Positions 25,301 through 38,194 of a DNA stretch of 64,000 nucleotides are shown here, in pieces. Both the position numbers and the translations under genes were made by a program. The stretch's first letter is position 1, and the number at the start of each line of letters is the position of its first letter. The notes below the pieces were generated by a model, which was given only the letters and a program-made list of their open reading frames with translations, did not search any database and was not told where the DNA came from. Source of the stretch: Euonymus europaeus (Eukaryota; Streptophyta; Magnoliopsida; Celastrales; Celastraceae); NCBI GenBank assembly GCA_963580455.1, contig OY756957.1:28240501-28304500 (forward strand). The letters run 5' to 3'.

Positions 25301-28300
25301 AACACAGAAATTCATGACAATCCCTGGTACAGGGGATTCCATGAAATGTTCAATCGATTTCATATAAAAGAACATAAAATTCAACCAATAAATGAACCAA
25401 GCATAAGCTGTAAAATTGTGCACTCTTCTATAAATGCAAAAGGTCACAAAGAAAAAAGTAGCTCGCCAGACAACAACTTAACTTCATATCACAAAAGATT
25501 CCAATTTAGAAATCATATTGCATATGATCAATCTTTTCTCCAATAATTACTTACAAATAAACAAAAAATTGGTTCAGAAAAAGAAAAGTATAAATTAACT
25601 CTTAGTAATAGCAATAGTAATCAGGATATGTTAAAAAACTAGTATTAAATTTCATGTTCCGAAACTTCTCCTGCAGGGAAGATAATAAAGAAAGGTTGAA
25701 TAAGTTTGAGTATGTCTGACTGAGTATAAACTGGTGTAAAGAGTAATGTCTAAATATGTCCGAGAGTATGCCTGAAAGGGTATAAGCAGTATAAACACTC
25801 TACCAAACACACTGTAAATTTAATGAGGCATGACCACACAAAGAAATAAAGGCCCCACATCCACAACAGAGGATGATAAATTTAAAAAAAAACAAGGAAA
25901 AGGACTTAGACACGCAGGTGCATGCAAACAGATGTTTCAGTTCGATCAGTGACATTAAGGCAATATACAAGAAGGAAAACATATGTAAACCAATAAAACC
26001 TTGTTCTGTTTGTAGGATTTCTTTGGTTCCTGTCATCAAATGTGCCAAAAACTTGGAACGGGCAGCATCATTGGCAAAAAGTGAACGTCTTACAGAAGCT
26101 AGTCGCACCAAGCACTCCAGTGCCTACAACATAAATTAGATAGGATTGCAAAAGAGATTTCTACGGAAGAAGCCTGAAACCACCTTAGACAACAAGAAAA
26201 TTCACATTTCAAGGAGAGAGGGAAAAAAAAGTGATGAACAACCTTAATTCCTAATCAACACAGAGACCTACACGCTATATTAACTTAAATTACGACAATC
26301 CAAAATTGCTGATCGGACCTAACATAAGTTGGTTTTATAGGAATAGAATCTATATTTGAAGTTGCGAAAATAGATGGTTACAAACTCTTAGAATTCAGCA
26401 CGATGACTATTTGGTGTTCAACCCATGTTTTTACTTCAAAATAATCCAACACTTGTGTTATGGACACTGACTCAAGGGAGATAAAGCATGGTGACTATCT
26501 GTAGTTGATAAATCTTTCTATCGTGCAAAAAAAAGAGGGATGCCAAAGGATACAGCCTCAAAATAGCATAATACAACAAAACCACACATACAAATCCCGT
26601 AGGAAAACTTTTAACCCAAACACTACTCCCCTTGATGTCATGCACACTTAAGTCTCCATGTTTCAATCTTCTTGAATGGTGCCTTAAACCCTTCTTATGT
26701 ACGTTGTTTGTTTACTTGATATCCTAATCATGTTGGACATGGTGAAATGGTTATATGTATATGGACTTGTAACACGACTTTTACGGGCAAAGTCATGAGG
26801 TCTAATTAGCCAAAGCATGCATTGTAAACATTGGGCCAAGTTGGAAAGTGATAGGCACCACTTCCCTGACCCAAATGCCCCCGGACAATGAACTAAACTA
26901 TGAATGGCCGAACCATCACATTTTCATGTTAAGCACCAACTAAAAATATTACCAACAGTTAGAAAATTTTGATTGCAAGTACCAATTAGAATGCAGTTAA
27001 ATCTTTTAATCAGCTTGTCAATGAGGGCAGTAAGTACATTTTTTAATCAATTTTAGCATTCTCCAAATAAATAAAGGAAGAAGTTATACTATGGACCAAT
27101 TTGCATACTCATCTAAACTCTTTTTAACATCACAAATTTAAATATTATTAAAAATTATCAATTTTGTGGGAAATGAAAGGTAGAGAGCAGCAACACAGAA
27201 AATCCTAGTTTAGCATTGTATACAATATACATTGTTAATATTTAGAAAATGTGTTACCCTATTTGGAAGGCCACACACATATTTATTGAAATATTCAGAA
27301 CTTACATCACATAGGTCCATGGGCCCTAAGCCCAAACCACTAACACATTTAATTGTAATTACATTTGACAAGTTCTATAGACAAGTTGATAGAAATCAAA
27401 CAATATGAGTGCAAACCTCCTTTGCGAGAGGGGCCTTTTGTAGGGCATAATAATCAAAAAATATTTGGAGTGTTGAAGGATCTTCCAAAACGATTCTCCA
27501 AGATGTTGGGATCTGTAGAATCGCCATATAAATGTACATGATCCAAATCAAAAGGAAACTTCACAGGACCTTCAAGTACTTAAATTTAAACTCAAAATAA
27601 GCGTATATGTAACAGATACCTGTACAGTGCCAAACTCGTCAGAACTTTCATCAATAGATGTCCCAACAAAATCAAAGGATAGACATTTGAGAGAAAGAGA
27701 AAGTGCCAACTCTTGCAGTTGACTTGCAACTGTAGATAACAACAAAAGGTCAGAACACAATCAAACAGCAAAGCACCAGAGAGGGGGGGGAAACTTATAG
27801 TTTGGGCAGGGTTTATTGAGGAGGGGTAGAGGGAGGAGGGAACAAAGGATTTACTAATTTAGCCTTATTACCATCATTCTTCAGTTGACACAGTGATGTC
27901 AAAGATATTTTGAATATCTGATAAAGGGACTGATCCCGAAAGTTACAGGCAACCTTTCGATGATTTGTTGAAGGCAACCCTGGATTAGGCTGAGAAATAT
28001 GGGTGGAAAAAGTACAAAACCAAATGCAACTGAGAACAGTCACTTAAAACATTTACCCAAAAAAAAACAATAATGGTAACATTAAAGAAATAAAGTTCCA
28101 CAATTTTAATGCAAAACCAAAGTCATGTATATGTATACATATGCAAGGTGAAAAGAATATATAAAAATCATCACTGGAAACAATGACATGAAACAATGTT
28201 CTCAAACCCCTTAATCCCGCTATTTTTTCAAGATACATGGATGCAAAACCTACTCAAGTCGAGGGACATGTTTTCCATTCAATTCAAGAAATCCGTTCTA

Positions 28301-30709
28301 AACTAAAAATGGCCTGCAGAGAAAACCAAACCTAAGAAGAAGATGGTTTAAGGGAACGAGGTAGACGCAGCAGCCAAATGCCGAAGCCACTACCATGGTG
28401 ATACATGGGGCTATTTTAGGAACGTCAGCATCATCATAAATCATACACTGGTCTTATTTTTTATTCCAAGGATTTCCAGATAACTGAGCCAAATAACTAT
28501 AAATGATAGTAAAATGGCTCAAGAAACAATGTGGGTATTCCTTTCACACAAAAAAAACAATGAAGGTATGCTTTAACCTAGGACACAAAAAAAAGAAATC
28601 AGAATTTGCTTGCAAGAATAACATCATGGTTTTCCACAGAGTGGATTCATTGAACTCGCATTTGGACAGCGTTGGAGATAGACAGCCAACTAATCTTTGT
28701 TTACATTCAGTGGGAAGTTCAATGTAAATAAAACATACTAATATAATTAAAAGATACTCTTTGCCAGTTTGTCTTGTTCTTTTTTAGAGGGTGACACCCC
28801 CTTGCTACGCTTTCCTTCTCAACAATACTTCTATAGCCATTTTAAACAAATCAAAAAAATAAGTATCTCACAGCACGAGAAATACTCAACTACTATACAG
28901 TCTACACTAACAAACAACTTCAGAAAACTAACCTGATTCATCTCAGAGACAAGTTGACTCAATATCTTCAGACCAATGGCATAGTGATCTGAAGTTGACT
29001 GTAAAATAAAAGATCTGTAAGAAATGCATCCCTCATAGAACTCACACTATATTAATGCTAGCAAAACCCAAAAAGAAAAAAAAAACCAATTTATTAATAC
29101 CATGATGAACATATTACAACAGGGGTTAAAAAAATTAGCAACGCATTTTGTTAAGATTAGTTATTTTGCCATTCAAGTATTCAACCCAATAAGTTAACTT
29201 GTTGGGTTGAGGCATTTCACATCCTTTATATATATTCTAACACTCCCCTCAAGTGTAGGTTGGGCAACTCTGACAGCCCAACACGTGGACAACAAATGGG
29301 GCTCAATACTGGGCTACTCACGCACAAAGGTCTACTCGCACACAAAAGCTCACACTTGAGGCAACAACAAATGGGGGTCTAAATTGCGGAAACTAAGGTT
29401 CGAACTCAAGACCTCCCACTCAAACAAAAGGGGTTGGGAGACTCCGACAGCCCAACACATGCATAACAAATGGGGCCCAACATTGGGTTACTCACACACA
29501 AAGGTCTACTCGCACACAAAGGCCCACACTTAAGGCAACAACAAATGGGGGTCTAAATTGCGGAAACTAAAGTTCAAACTCAAGACCTCCCGCTCAGATA
29601 CCATGTTAAGATTAGTTATTTTACCATTCAACTCAATAAACTTGTTTGGTTGGTAGTTGGGACGTTTCACATCATTTATATATATTCTAACACATTTAAA
29701 GCAAGCATAATTGACAGTGTTAAGGAGGCAAAAAATGTATGAGTTACAAGATCAAAAGCATGAGTGAAGAAGAACGCATTATTTCTGAGGCTGAACTGGC
29801 ACCAACTGAAGAAAAATATTACAAAGGAACATATAATGGTGATATAGCAATGAGCAGCAAGGCCCCATGAAAGGTTTAAATCACCTGACTCAAGAAGTTG
29901 GTCGACTCCTTGACTATATCTCGGAATCTATCATCATCGAACCAACCAAACTTTGTAACCCTACACAAGAGCTGAACTATAGATGCAGTAACAAATGGTG
30001 GCAATTTGGGTCCTCTGGTGGCTAGATAATTGATAAGGTAATTGCCTACAAAGAAAAGCAGGGGAAAATTATACAAGCAATGAAAAGAAAAGAAAAAAAG
30101 TAAAGTGCATTTCCACTACAGAAAAATGGTCGGGCATACCAAAGACCAACCTTAACTCAAGTCCAAGCTTGAGCATGAGGTTAAAATGTGGCTCAAAAGT
30201 TATAATTAAATGCAATCTAAGTCTTCTATAAAAAAATCTGGCAAACAATTCAATCCTAGTACTACCCTAAAAATAATATTATATTTCATGAACTTATAAG
30301 ATAAAACATGAACACTTATTAAGCAAACAAGCTCCAGTTTCAGTTCTGAACTTGGCTGAAGGAACTACAGTAGGAAAGCAACGATAGCCCTGTTTGACTA
30401 TCCCAAATTTGAAACAAAAATACTGAATAATGACATTCGAATAAAATTTGCCAAGAACAAGAAATTACTGATGTCCAAACGGAGCTGTAAAGGGAGGGTA
30501 TGCTCCGTGACTTGCTTCAACAAACTAGAACTGGCAAGCATCAACGCATAAGGTGTGGTAGCATGGTCGAGAATGTACTGGCACTGAGGGATGTAATCAG
30601 TGTTCATGGAGAAGCATTTCAGCGTGTTCTCAGCTTGAGCTCGCTCCGCAGAGTCTTGTGAATTGTAGAGCCTTTCGCACAACGCCTCTAGTTGTGCAAG
30701 ACTCTCCAT
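13373..30709 (-). CDS. XPO7: Exportin-7 (RanBP16-type nuclear transport receptor), 28 coding exons
   Basis: An importin-beta superfamily receptor that carries cargo through nuclear pores with Ran-GTP. Joined exons give 1053 aa, close to plant XPO7 length. Coding exons (minus strand): 30709-30469, 30045-29885, 28998-28933, 27989-27872, 27729-27620, 27512-27417, 26123-26000, 24529-24462, 23941-23855, 23676-23524, 23414-23319, 23210-23151, 23058-22940, 22827-22740, 22140-22033, 21959-21855, 21782-21730, 21599-21536, 21424-21290, 20600-20488, 20400-20307, 19321-19102, 18386-18256, 17773-17627, 16626-16498, 15331-15233, 14341-14303, 13510-13373. All phases close without a stop. Exon 1 carries [17 protein letters not shown] and the importin-beta N-terminal region; the rest is alpha-helical HEAT-type repeat, ending HEFRVK. 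Exon 21 could instead begin at 20394, a 6-nt in-frame alternative. A leader intron (about 31040-30722) is likely, with acceptor TTTCAG|ATTGAG. Introns carry LINE, MITE and TRIM insertions, but the exons look intact. Confidence 0.95.
14680..15114 (+). mobile_element. LINE 3' fragment in an XPO7 intron
   Basis: The plus strand reads KILT then DNL (frameshifted), then [17 protein letters not shown] and [11 protein letters not shown]. This is the zf-RVT end of plant LINE reverse transcriptases. Further on it reads ICSIWKDRN, matching the usual IWKERN motif, then an untranslated tail that ends in an A-rich run at about 15101-15114. The insertion is 5'-truncated and lies antisense to XPO7, between coding exons 26 and 27. 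Confidence 0.75.
15508..15941. mobile_element. MITE with GGGTCCGTTTGTTTC ends
   Basis: A 434-bp element in the XPO7 intron between exons 25 and 26. The left end is GGGTCCGTTTGTTTC and the complement of the right end is GGGTGCGTTTGTTTC. The interior has repeated palindrome-like AGCTTTAAGCTGT motifs and no coding capacity. No clear target-site duplication was seen, so the superfamily (Harbinger or hAT) is uncertain. Confidence 0.65.
21254..21283. repeat. Compound (AC)n(AG)n microsatellite
   Basis: A run of CA dinucleotides passes directly into GA dinucleotides. It lies just inside the XPO7 intron that follows exon 19, a few bases from the donor at 21289. A similar compound run lies at about 24585-24609. 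Confidence 0.85.
24720..24990 (+). mobile_element. Possible LINE fragment in an XPO7 intron
   Basis: The plus strand reads MIWKGGI, then [16 protein letters not shown], resembling the IWxxGxGxxxRFWxDxWI stretch found upstream of the zinc-binding end of plant LINE reverse transcriptases. Frames are broken and no poly(A) tail or boundaries were seen, so the call is tentative. Confidence 0.35.
29149..29692 (-). mobile_element. TRIM (miniature LTR retrotransposon), 544 bp
   Basis: Two terminal direct repeats of 94 and 89 bp, 29149-29242 and 29604-29692, each start TG and end CA. The whole is flanked by a 5-bp target duplication, CATTT, at 29144-29148 and 29693-29697. On the minus strand a primer-binding site, TGGTATCTGAGC, follows the 5' LTR directly (29592-29603); it differs from the initiator-methionine-tRNA type TGGTATCAGAGC in one position. 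A purine-rich tract, TTGAGGGGAG, precedes the other LTR. There is no coding capacity. The interior is itself an imperfect direct duplication of about 180 bp (see findings). It sits in the XPO7 intron between exons 2 and 3. Confidence 0.88.
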
Positions 30710-30721
30710 TGAATTCTCAAT

Positions 30722-31040
30722 CTGAAAACAAAACCCTAATTGTTGGAATATGCTTCAATCATTACGCGGAGACGAACAGTGCATTCGAGACAAATAAACA
30801 TCTGAAAAGGACAGTAAAAACAATGAAAAACAAAATCGGAGCAATGTAGGAAACCAAATTAATCGTTTCATGAAAAGAAAAGGAGTCCTGAGCCAAACAA
30901 CACCATATCTAGAGAATTAAAGCAAAACCACCGTTGAAAGCCAATCATCGCCAGTGAAAGAATCTTGAAATTTTGAAAATGACTGGTTTATTATCACTCA
31001 GTGAAAGATAATCGTTTGCTATAGAAGGCACAGATAGTAC
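30722..31040 (-). other. Leader intron of XPO7
   Basis: The minus strand donor TCAAG|GTACTA at 31041/31040 and acceptor TTTTCAG|ATTGAG at 30722/30721 bound a 319-bp intron ending 12 nt before the XPO7 ATG. Inferred from splice-site quality only. Confidence 0.55.
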
Positions 31041-31189
31041 CTTGAATCAATCAGAGCTCTAGAAGTCGGGATTCTACAAGCAAAGGCGACTTTACTCTGT
31101 GTGATTTCAAGAGCAAAGATGGATCATGGAGAATACTGAAGAAGAGAGTGACGGGTTTTTCCGAGTTTCCTTTGGAGTTTGGACTTCCC

Positions 31190-34099
31190 TAATTAACATC
31201 GGTGGAATGAAAGATTGGTTTTGACGCCGTCACTTTGGCAAACAAGTTCTAAAATATTTATAAAAAAATGTATAAAAATGTTCTGTTTAAAGTTTAAGCA
31301 TGCCTTTATAAAAATGTTTAAGGGCTTCAATAAAAGTCTTAAAAAAAGTCTAATCGGGCGGGTTCTATTTATCCATATCCGCACCCAATGGATATTTTAG
31401 TCCTCACCGCATCGTTGAACCATTCAAAAATTTCAATTTTTCCTACTAACATATATTGTATATTAATTCTTTCTTCTTCATAAACATAAAAATTTATACA
31501 AAGAAATAATTAATAGATTAAAAAAAAATCACAAGGGAGTAAGAATGTTGGGACCAACCATCATGTTGCGATTGATAATTGGACGTCGCAGTTTAGTCGC
31601 CGGTCAGTTCATTATTTAACTCTTGTACTATTTTATATTGTTCCACTTTATAGTTTCATTATTTTATATTCATATTACATAGTTTACGATGAACATTGTA
31701 ATTAAATTGTCATTTATGATAGCAAAAACAATAGTTAAAAAAAACCTAATAACAAATCAGAAAAAAACTAGATGCTTGTAATTACATACATTGATAATTA
31801 TTCTAATTACATTGGTTGCCTTTTCATCTCATCATGTTATCAATGACAAGTCCTTTAATGTTGTTTGTTGATAGAGAAATGTGGTTAGAATGTGAGAAGT
31901 GAAAAGGTGAAAGCTGGTGCGAGAAGCATAAAATAGTGAAAAATAGTTAAATATATTTTTCTCTTTTACTTTTTCATTTATGGTTTTAAATATGTGGCAT
32001 GCTTAGTTGGAATATCACATAGATTATTGATGTCTATGGATAAATAGTATATGAACGACAAAGATTAAATTTTAGAAGAGGTTTTGTAGAGTCCTACATC
32101 ATGTATGAGTTTTTCTAACTAGGGAAGGAGTTAAAGTAGGAGTGTCAAAATCCGATCTACAGTCGAAAAATCGATTCGAACCGTGGTTTTTTATTTTTCG
32201 ATTTCAATTTTTTGATTAAGGATTTCTGATTCGGTTATGAATTTATAGATTTTTCGGATTCGGTTTCGGATTTAACCGAAAAAAAATCAAATAAATTTTA
32301 TGTTTCATATATTGAGTTATTCAAATAAATAAAACCAAAAAATCTAATATTTAGGACCAAATATAATTTTCAATTTTTTCATTAGGACTTGAAATAATAT
32401 ATCTACTCATTCTCCTCTCTCACTCATCCATCAACTTTGTTCTCTCAATGTCGATCCACAATATTCTAAGATCTATGTCGTGTAATGAGAGAAGAAATCA
32501 AAATAAAATATCCTGCAAGCTGTCTTTTTCTTATTAGATTGATGATGAAATGATATTAATTAGAAAATTACAATATCAAACACACATGTATATTTTTAAA
32601 AGGTTAGAACATGTTTTTGCCTTTTGTTTAGTTATTTGAAAACCGATCTGATCTGAACCGAAAAAATTCAGTTTTTTTTGTTTGTTTATCCGAATTATAT
32701 TTTTCAGTTACAAATTGTAAAATATCATAATCGAATCAATTCGGACATTTTAATTTTGGTTAAAAATCAAACTGAAAACTAAATGGACACTCCTAAGTTA
32801 AAGAGGGAACAAATTCATGGGAAACATATCAATTTTTTTAAAGAAAGAAATAAGTTAACTTACAATATATTAAAAATATCTTAGCTTATAAAGCAGGGCT
32901 ATAAAAAACTGACAAAACCTAATCCTTTGGTTGTTTTTTGTAATATATATATATTATTAAAATCAATCGAAAATCCGACCAAAAACTTACATAATCGATT
33001 AAACTATTTGACTAAAATATATAAAAAAACCAACCAAAATCAACTACCGACATCCCTATTAAAGTGCCAAATAACGCGTCAAGTATTAATATTTTATGGG
33101 ATTTTTAAAATGGTAAGCCAACATCATAATTTGTTAGATAAACTATTGGTGCTTGTTGATACTTTCAAAATGAACCCTCGCTTAGCTTGATAATTATTTT
33201 GTCATACACTAGCCTATTTTCAAAATAAACTCGATGGTGGAGTTTATAATTTTTTACCGTACTGGTGCGATTGGTAGAACATATACACTAGCTTATACTA
33301 ACAACCAGCCCAACCAAACCTACTAATGTGAGGATAATTAGAATGCGTACATCTTGTCTACTCTCCATTTCCACTACGAGTCTCCTAGACAGACGATGTT
33401 TTTCTTAACCTTATGTTTTTATTTCTACAAAACATATCACAAAACGACATTATTGTTCTTCAAATAACCAAATAGAATTTCTGTTTTCCCTAAAAACTAT
33501 TTCTAAAGGCAACTCTTGAAAGCTATTTTCAAGAACTAATTTCACAAAACAAAGCCAAACATGCATGCTAATACCAACAAATGTACCCCCACAGAAAATT
33601 CTTAGGCAGCCTAATAATAAACATAAGGCAAAACCAAGAACAAATACATTACAATACAATTGTCTTCTTTTGATCTTTGAAAGAAGAAAAAAAATGCTCT
33701 CATGCTCATAAGTCATGTGACTCATGTCCTCTTGAAAACCCATTTAGGGAGGAGCTACCTTAATTCAATTATCAAGCAAACAAGAATGCTACTTGATATG
33801 ATACCAAGAAATGTAATCATAACATAAAATACCCCAATGTACACAGTATTCTAACAAAAGTCTGAATGTACAAGTTTACCCAGAATCCGTGCTGGCAATT
33901 GGCATACACAGTTTAGAGAGGCAAAAATTAAAGCCAGTGCTAAAAACAGAGTGAAAGCACATTGAATTTATCATCATCCAAAATTACCTTTTGCGATCCG
34001 AATGTAGTCCATAAGACTAATAGCCACATTAAACAAATCATCAGTATGAATGAAGCAACTAAAGTATCTTTTGTGTTGATATATGATACGAAGGAAATG
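31190..34099. other. Spacer between XPO7 promoter and GAMYB 3' end
   Basis: AT-rich. Its right part should hold the GAMYB 3' UTR. It contains a hAT-like element at 32137-32795 and, near 32890-33070, a second stretch rich in CAACC/CGAAAA motifs that may be another decayed element. No supported gene. Confidence 0.6.
32137..32795. mobile_element. hAT-like MITE, 659 bp
   Basis: A perfect 8-bp target duplication, AGTTAAAG, flanks it at 32129-32136 and 32796-32803. The ends are inverted: left TAGGAGTGTCAAAATCCG, complement of right TAGGAGTGTCCATTTAG. The interior repeats motifs such as CGGTTTNGGATT and AACCGAA and codes for nothing. Length, duplication size and ends fit a non-autonomous hAT. Confidence 0.87.
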
Positions 34100-37000
34100 T
34101 CAAGGGAGGTCGAACATGTGACAAACAGCAGGCATGTTATTCCAAGCACAAGAATCCAGCCTTTGTCCCTGGCTTTTGATGCAAGTACCAGAAACCATCT
34201 GCTCATAATCATTGCTGAGATCATCACCAAGAAGGTTTGTTAAGGCACCTGTTTTGCTGGATTGGTTCTTGGCATAATCGGAACTCTGCTCAAGCCAATC
34301 CGAAGCAAGTAAAGCATCAATCCGATTAATATTCAGCATATCAGTCCTTTCTCTATCTCTGTTTGGGGTCCAAGCCCAATTAACTGGTTCTGATTTCATA
34401 ATACACCCTGCGTAATAACAAAATGTAAATCATCCCCAGTAATTCAAGACCATGGCAACTTGGGAGAATGCAGGGATGATCCGGATTAGTGAGTATGTAA
34501 ATTAAAGAGATTTAGTCCAAGAAACTTAATAAAACAAAAACATGTGATAGAGACACAAATATGGTGTGTTTGCATACCATGATAACAAAGTTTTTTGGAG
34601 TGACAAATAAATTTGCATCAACAGAATGTTATCGGTGAAACAAAGATAATTAGTAAATGTCCATATCGGCCTGATTACACACAAAATATTCATATATCCA
34701 TATTTCATAGATTGAGAGATTGATTTTTTTAATTTCATAATAAAAAAGTATTGGAATCCATAAACAATTGCTCAAAATTGTTAAATCATGACTATCATCC
34801 ACAATTAAGTCCCAGTGAAAGAGATGCTTACCAGTGTAAGCCTCAGCAAGTGAAGGTTCATCTAAAGTACTTCCACTGGCACTTGCAGATTTGCACCCAA
34901 TTAGAAGGGAAGTAGCAGAATGACCCAATGGAGAAAGGGGGTTATTATAGTCTTCCCATTCTGGCTCAACCATGTTCAAGGCAGAGCTCTCAGAAAAATC
35001 ACCAGGGATAATATGAGATGAATCTGAACTCTTGTCAGACGAATGATTTTTCGCACTGATCAAAGCTTTTGACTCATGAAGTAAAGCATCCAACAGGCCA
35101 CTATTACGTGGTGAGAGGCTGCCTGAATCAACTGCATCTGTCGGGGTAGATTGGAAAAAACCATCAACAGACTCAAGTAAAGGTGGTGTGGACAGTGTCC
35201 CCCAGCTACTTAAATCTGCTTCAGGATATTGGAATGAAGGGAGCTCCAACTTCACAGCACCAGAAGTGGGCCTAGAAGCAGAGAAATTGTCATTTGAGAG
35301 GGTATGGCCACCTTGATTTGCCCCAAGTGACTTCAGGATCTTAGCGGCAGGATCAGGGTCCAGTGGAATAGACATCGCAATTGAATGAGCAGTTTTATCA
35401 CAACTATCACCTTCAGTTTGGTAACTTTGGTTAAATGGGGGGAACTCATTTCCTATGTTGCTGTTGTAGCCAGGGAATAAGGTTGTTGATTCTCGAAGAC
35501 GTTTGTTGTGATGAATCCTTGGGGAAGTGAAGCTATAATATTGAGAACCAACACCTTTCATCAGCATGCTGCTTGCAGTCATTTCAGGGAGTTCAGGAAC
35601 ATAAGGTAAGATGCTTTGGTTGGCCCCGCTTAAACTGTCAAATATGACATCAGGTATCTCACAATTGCTGCTTGGCAAGAGATCATGATGTGAGCTGTCC
35701 CCACTATTAATTCCACTAATGCTGTGGCCCATTTGACTCTCCTGCAACGCTTGCAAAAACACTTCAGGAGGATAAAGAGGCAAGCCAGCACGTTGGCACC
35801 TCTTAATGCGGGTATTCCAGTAATTTTTTATCTCATTGTCTGTACGACCGGGCAACTGAGAAAAAGGAAAAAAAATTATCACAAACATAAAAGAAACAGA
35901 TCATACTTTCTTTTGAAAAGTACATTTGCAGACTATTTTTTACAGCTTATAAACCACACATTGATAACAGTAAAAATGAAATCATGCCTGGCACACCAAT
36001 CTCAAATAACCTTGTACAAAAGTTCTCTTTGAAATAAGTAAATAACGTTGCACTTCCTCCCATGAACGTGCTACATGCAACATATCAAAAAAAGTACTAT
36101 TTCCTGTACTCTTCAATATCAATAAACATCATGTCTAAATTTCCAGAGGTGTACATACCAGACAGTATCTCTTAAGAAAGAGTTCATTATCATTTCCACT
36201 TAGCACACAAGTGATTGGATACACATTCTTACTCCCAGTTCTTCAATTTTAGAAATTCCCATGCCAGATAGGAAGAGAGAGTCTCTGGATTCTGATTCAT
36301 ATAAATAGCAAAACTACAACCAATTTTTGTAGGAATCTCACAATTATGTTTTTTATTCATGATCTCTTTTTCTTCGTGGCGGATTAGGAGCAGGGAATGA
36401 TAATAAATTATGTATTAATTATTACTGCTTGTAAGGAGCAAGGTAAAGTCGACTGAGATCACTTAATCAGGACAAAGTATACCATTATTTCCCTCAGCAG
36501 ATCATGTCTTCCAGTAACCCTTTTTTTCAAAGTTTTGATGCTCATTGAGATCAGTAAATTGCAAAAGCATGCACACAAGCTTTAAAAATTTACGATAAAA
36601 AGATTTCCTTGAGAAATTTGTTTATCTGCTACTAATATAATCCCATCACATCGCAAGTTTTTCCAAAAATCAATTTTTTTTTTCTTCTCCTCAAATCTAT
36701 TGGAAGAAAGTAAGGAACGGTGGTTCATTCATCCACAAAAAGATCTTGAAACTTTGTTAGGGTATCATAACAAGTACAAAGTATAAATGGAATGCAACGA
36801 AGGCATTCTGGTTGGAGGCTGAGGAGAGATGATGATCTGAATTCTCTAAATAATTTTAGCAAACATATAATATCCTTAATTCTCTCACAGTATAAACAAT
36901 TGCCTGTCGAAAGAATTTCTCAAAGCTATATCGAATTGCACAAACTTAGAACCTCAGTCAACTAAATTCCCAAATCCTACGAAATGATGAGATATGAACT

Positions 37001-37360
37001 TACATGTGCAGCCATGCGTGCCCATTTGTTTCCCATCTTTGCATGGAGTTCGATGATTAACTGCTCTTCTTCTTGAGTAAATGTCCCTTTCTTCAAGTTT
37101 GGCCTCAGGTGATTTGCCCAGCGTAATCGGCAGCTTTTCCCACAGCGAAGCAGCCCCAAGTGCTTCTGAACATCATTCCAATTTCCTTCTCCATGCTTCT
37201 TAACATAGTCAATCAAAATTCCATCTTCAGCAGATGTCCATGGACCCTTCTTCAGAACGACTCCTCCAATTGAACTTGCGCCACAATTACCGCCATCGGG
37301 TGACACCATTTGATCCTTGGAGAGCACCTCATCGTCGCTTTCAATTGTTATATGACTCAT
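34100..37360 (-). CDS. GAMYB: GAMYB-type R2R3-MYB transcription factor (MYB33/65-like)
   Basis: A nuclear activator of gibberellin-responsive and anther/tapetum genes. Coding exons are 37360-37004, 35855-34832 and 34407-34100 (562 aa). Exon 1 holds repeat R2 ([32 protein letters not shown]) and most of R3. Exon 2 begins [20 protein letters not shown] and continues with [12 protein letters not shown], diagnostic of the GAMYB clade. The middle contains LELPSFQYP, the peptide encoded by the miR159 target site. The C-terminus closes with [14 protein letters not shown]. The usual KRRQRAG reads KRCQRAG here, an Arg-to-Cys change. All phases close. Leader exons upstream (38195-38276 and from 38752) are likely. 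The domain order, target site and tail make the clade call strong; the exact orthologue is inferred. Confidence 0.95.
35228..35248 (-). promoter_or_regulatory. miR159/miR319-family target site in GAMYB mRNA
   Basis: The minus strand reads TGGAGCTCCCTTCATTCCAAT (20 of its bases quoted as TGGAGCTCCCTTCATTCCAA), the canonical miR159 complementary site of GAMYB mRNAs, in frame to give ELPSFQ. It predicts transcript cleavage or repression by miR159 outside reproductive tissue. The site looks fully intact. Confidence 0.93.
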
Positions 37361-38194
37361 CTCAGATTATCACACAACCAATCCCAGCCAACAGCTGAGA
37401 ACCATTCAAGCAGGAGGGTAAAAGCCTGAAAAGAGAGAGAGAGGGGAAGAAAATAAATGGACTAAAAAACTAATAAAACAAAAAAGGCGGCGCCTTTTGC
37501 TGTCTACTTTTTGAAACTTGTACTCCACCTCCACGCGGTCCTTATTTCCACATAGCAAACCCTTTTTTTTGCAATGCAACAAACCAAAAGGGAAACTTCC
37601 GCAAGATTGTTTTCTACAGCTAGAATTCAATTCCACAATCCAGTAAAGTATACTGAAAATAAAATAAATAAAACCTGGTCATAAATGGAAACGAAGTAAC
37701 TTGGCATAGATATGAACATAAGACCTTTCTACTCAATGGATAATAAGTTTGTTCGTTATGACATCCCAATTGAGCAAGAGACAGATGTTGAAGAACCAAT
37801 ACAAAGAAAAGCGCATAACAATCCCAATTTATTTCTTTTACCCAAGAAAAAAACCAACGAGCAAGATAAAGTCTCCAATATTCAAACCAAGAGAAACCAT
37901 ATCCAAACCATGAAAACTGAACATTTAACCTTACATATTCGCTATTCATTCAGGTCACAAATCTAAAGCATGCAAAATAAGCAAAGCTGGGTGTTCTATT
38001 GCAAAATAGTTCACATTCAGTATTTGGTACAACAAAATAGGTAAAATAGGTTTTTCAATTCAAACATCCTAAGGAAAAAAAATTAGATTATGAAGAATTC
38101 TCATTTAGGATAAACTACAAACAAATTGAAACCTTTTAAGACAACAAAAAGTTAAATGTGACAAAAATTCTAACTAAATAAATAGAATTAATAC

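Noticed and set aside
25873..26139. Plus-strand open frame of 88 codons
   Set aside because: It is the antisense shadow of XPO7 exon 7.
33450..34243. Open frames downstream of and overlapping the GAMYB 3' end
   Set aside because: They overlap the GAMYB last exon or its 3' UTR in other registers and show no domains.
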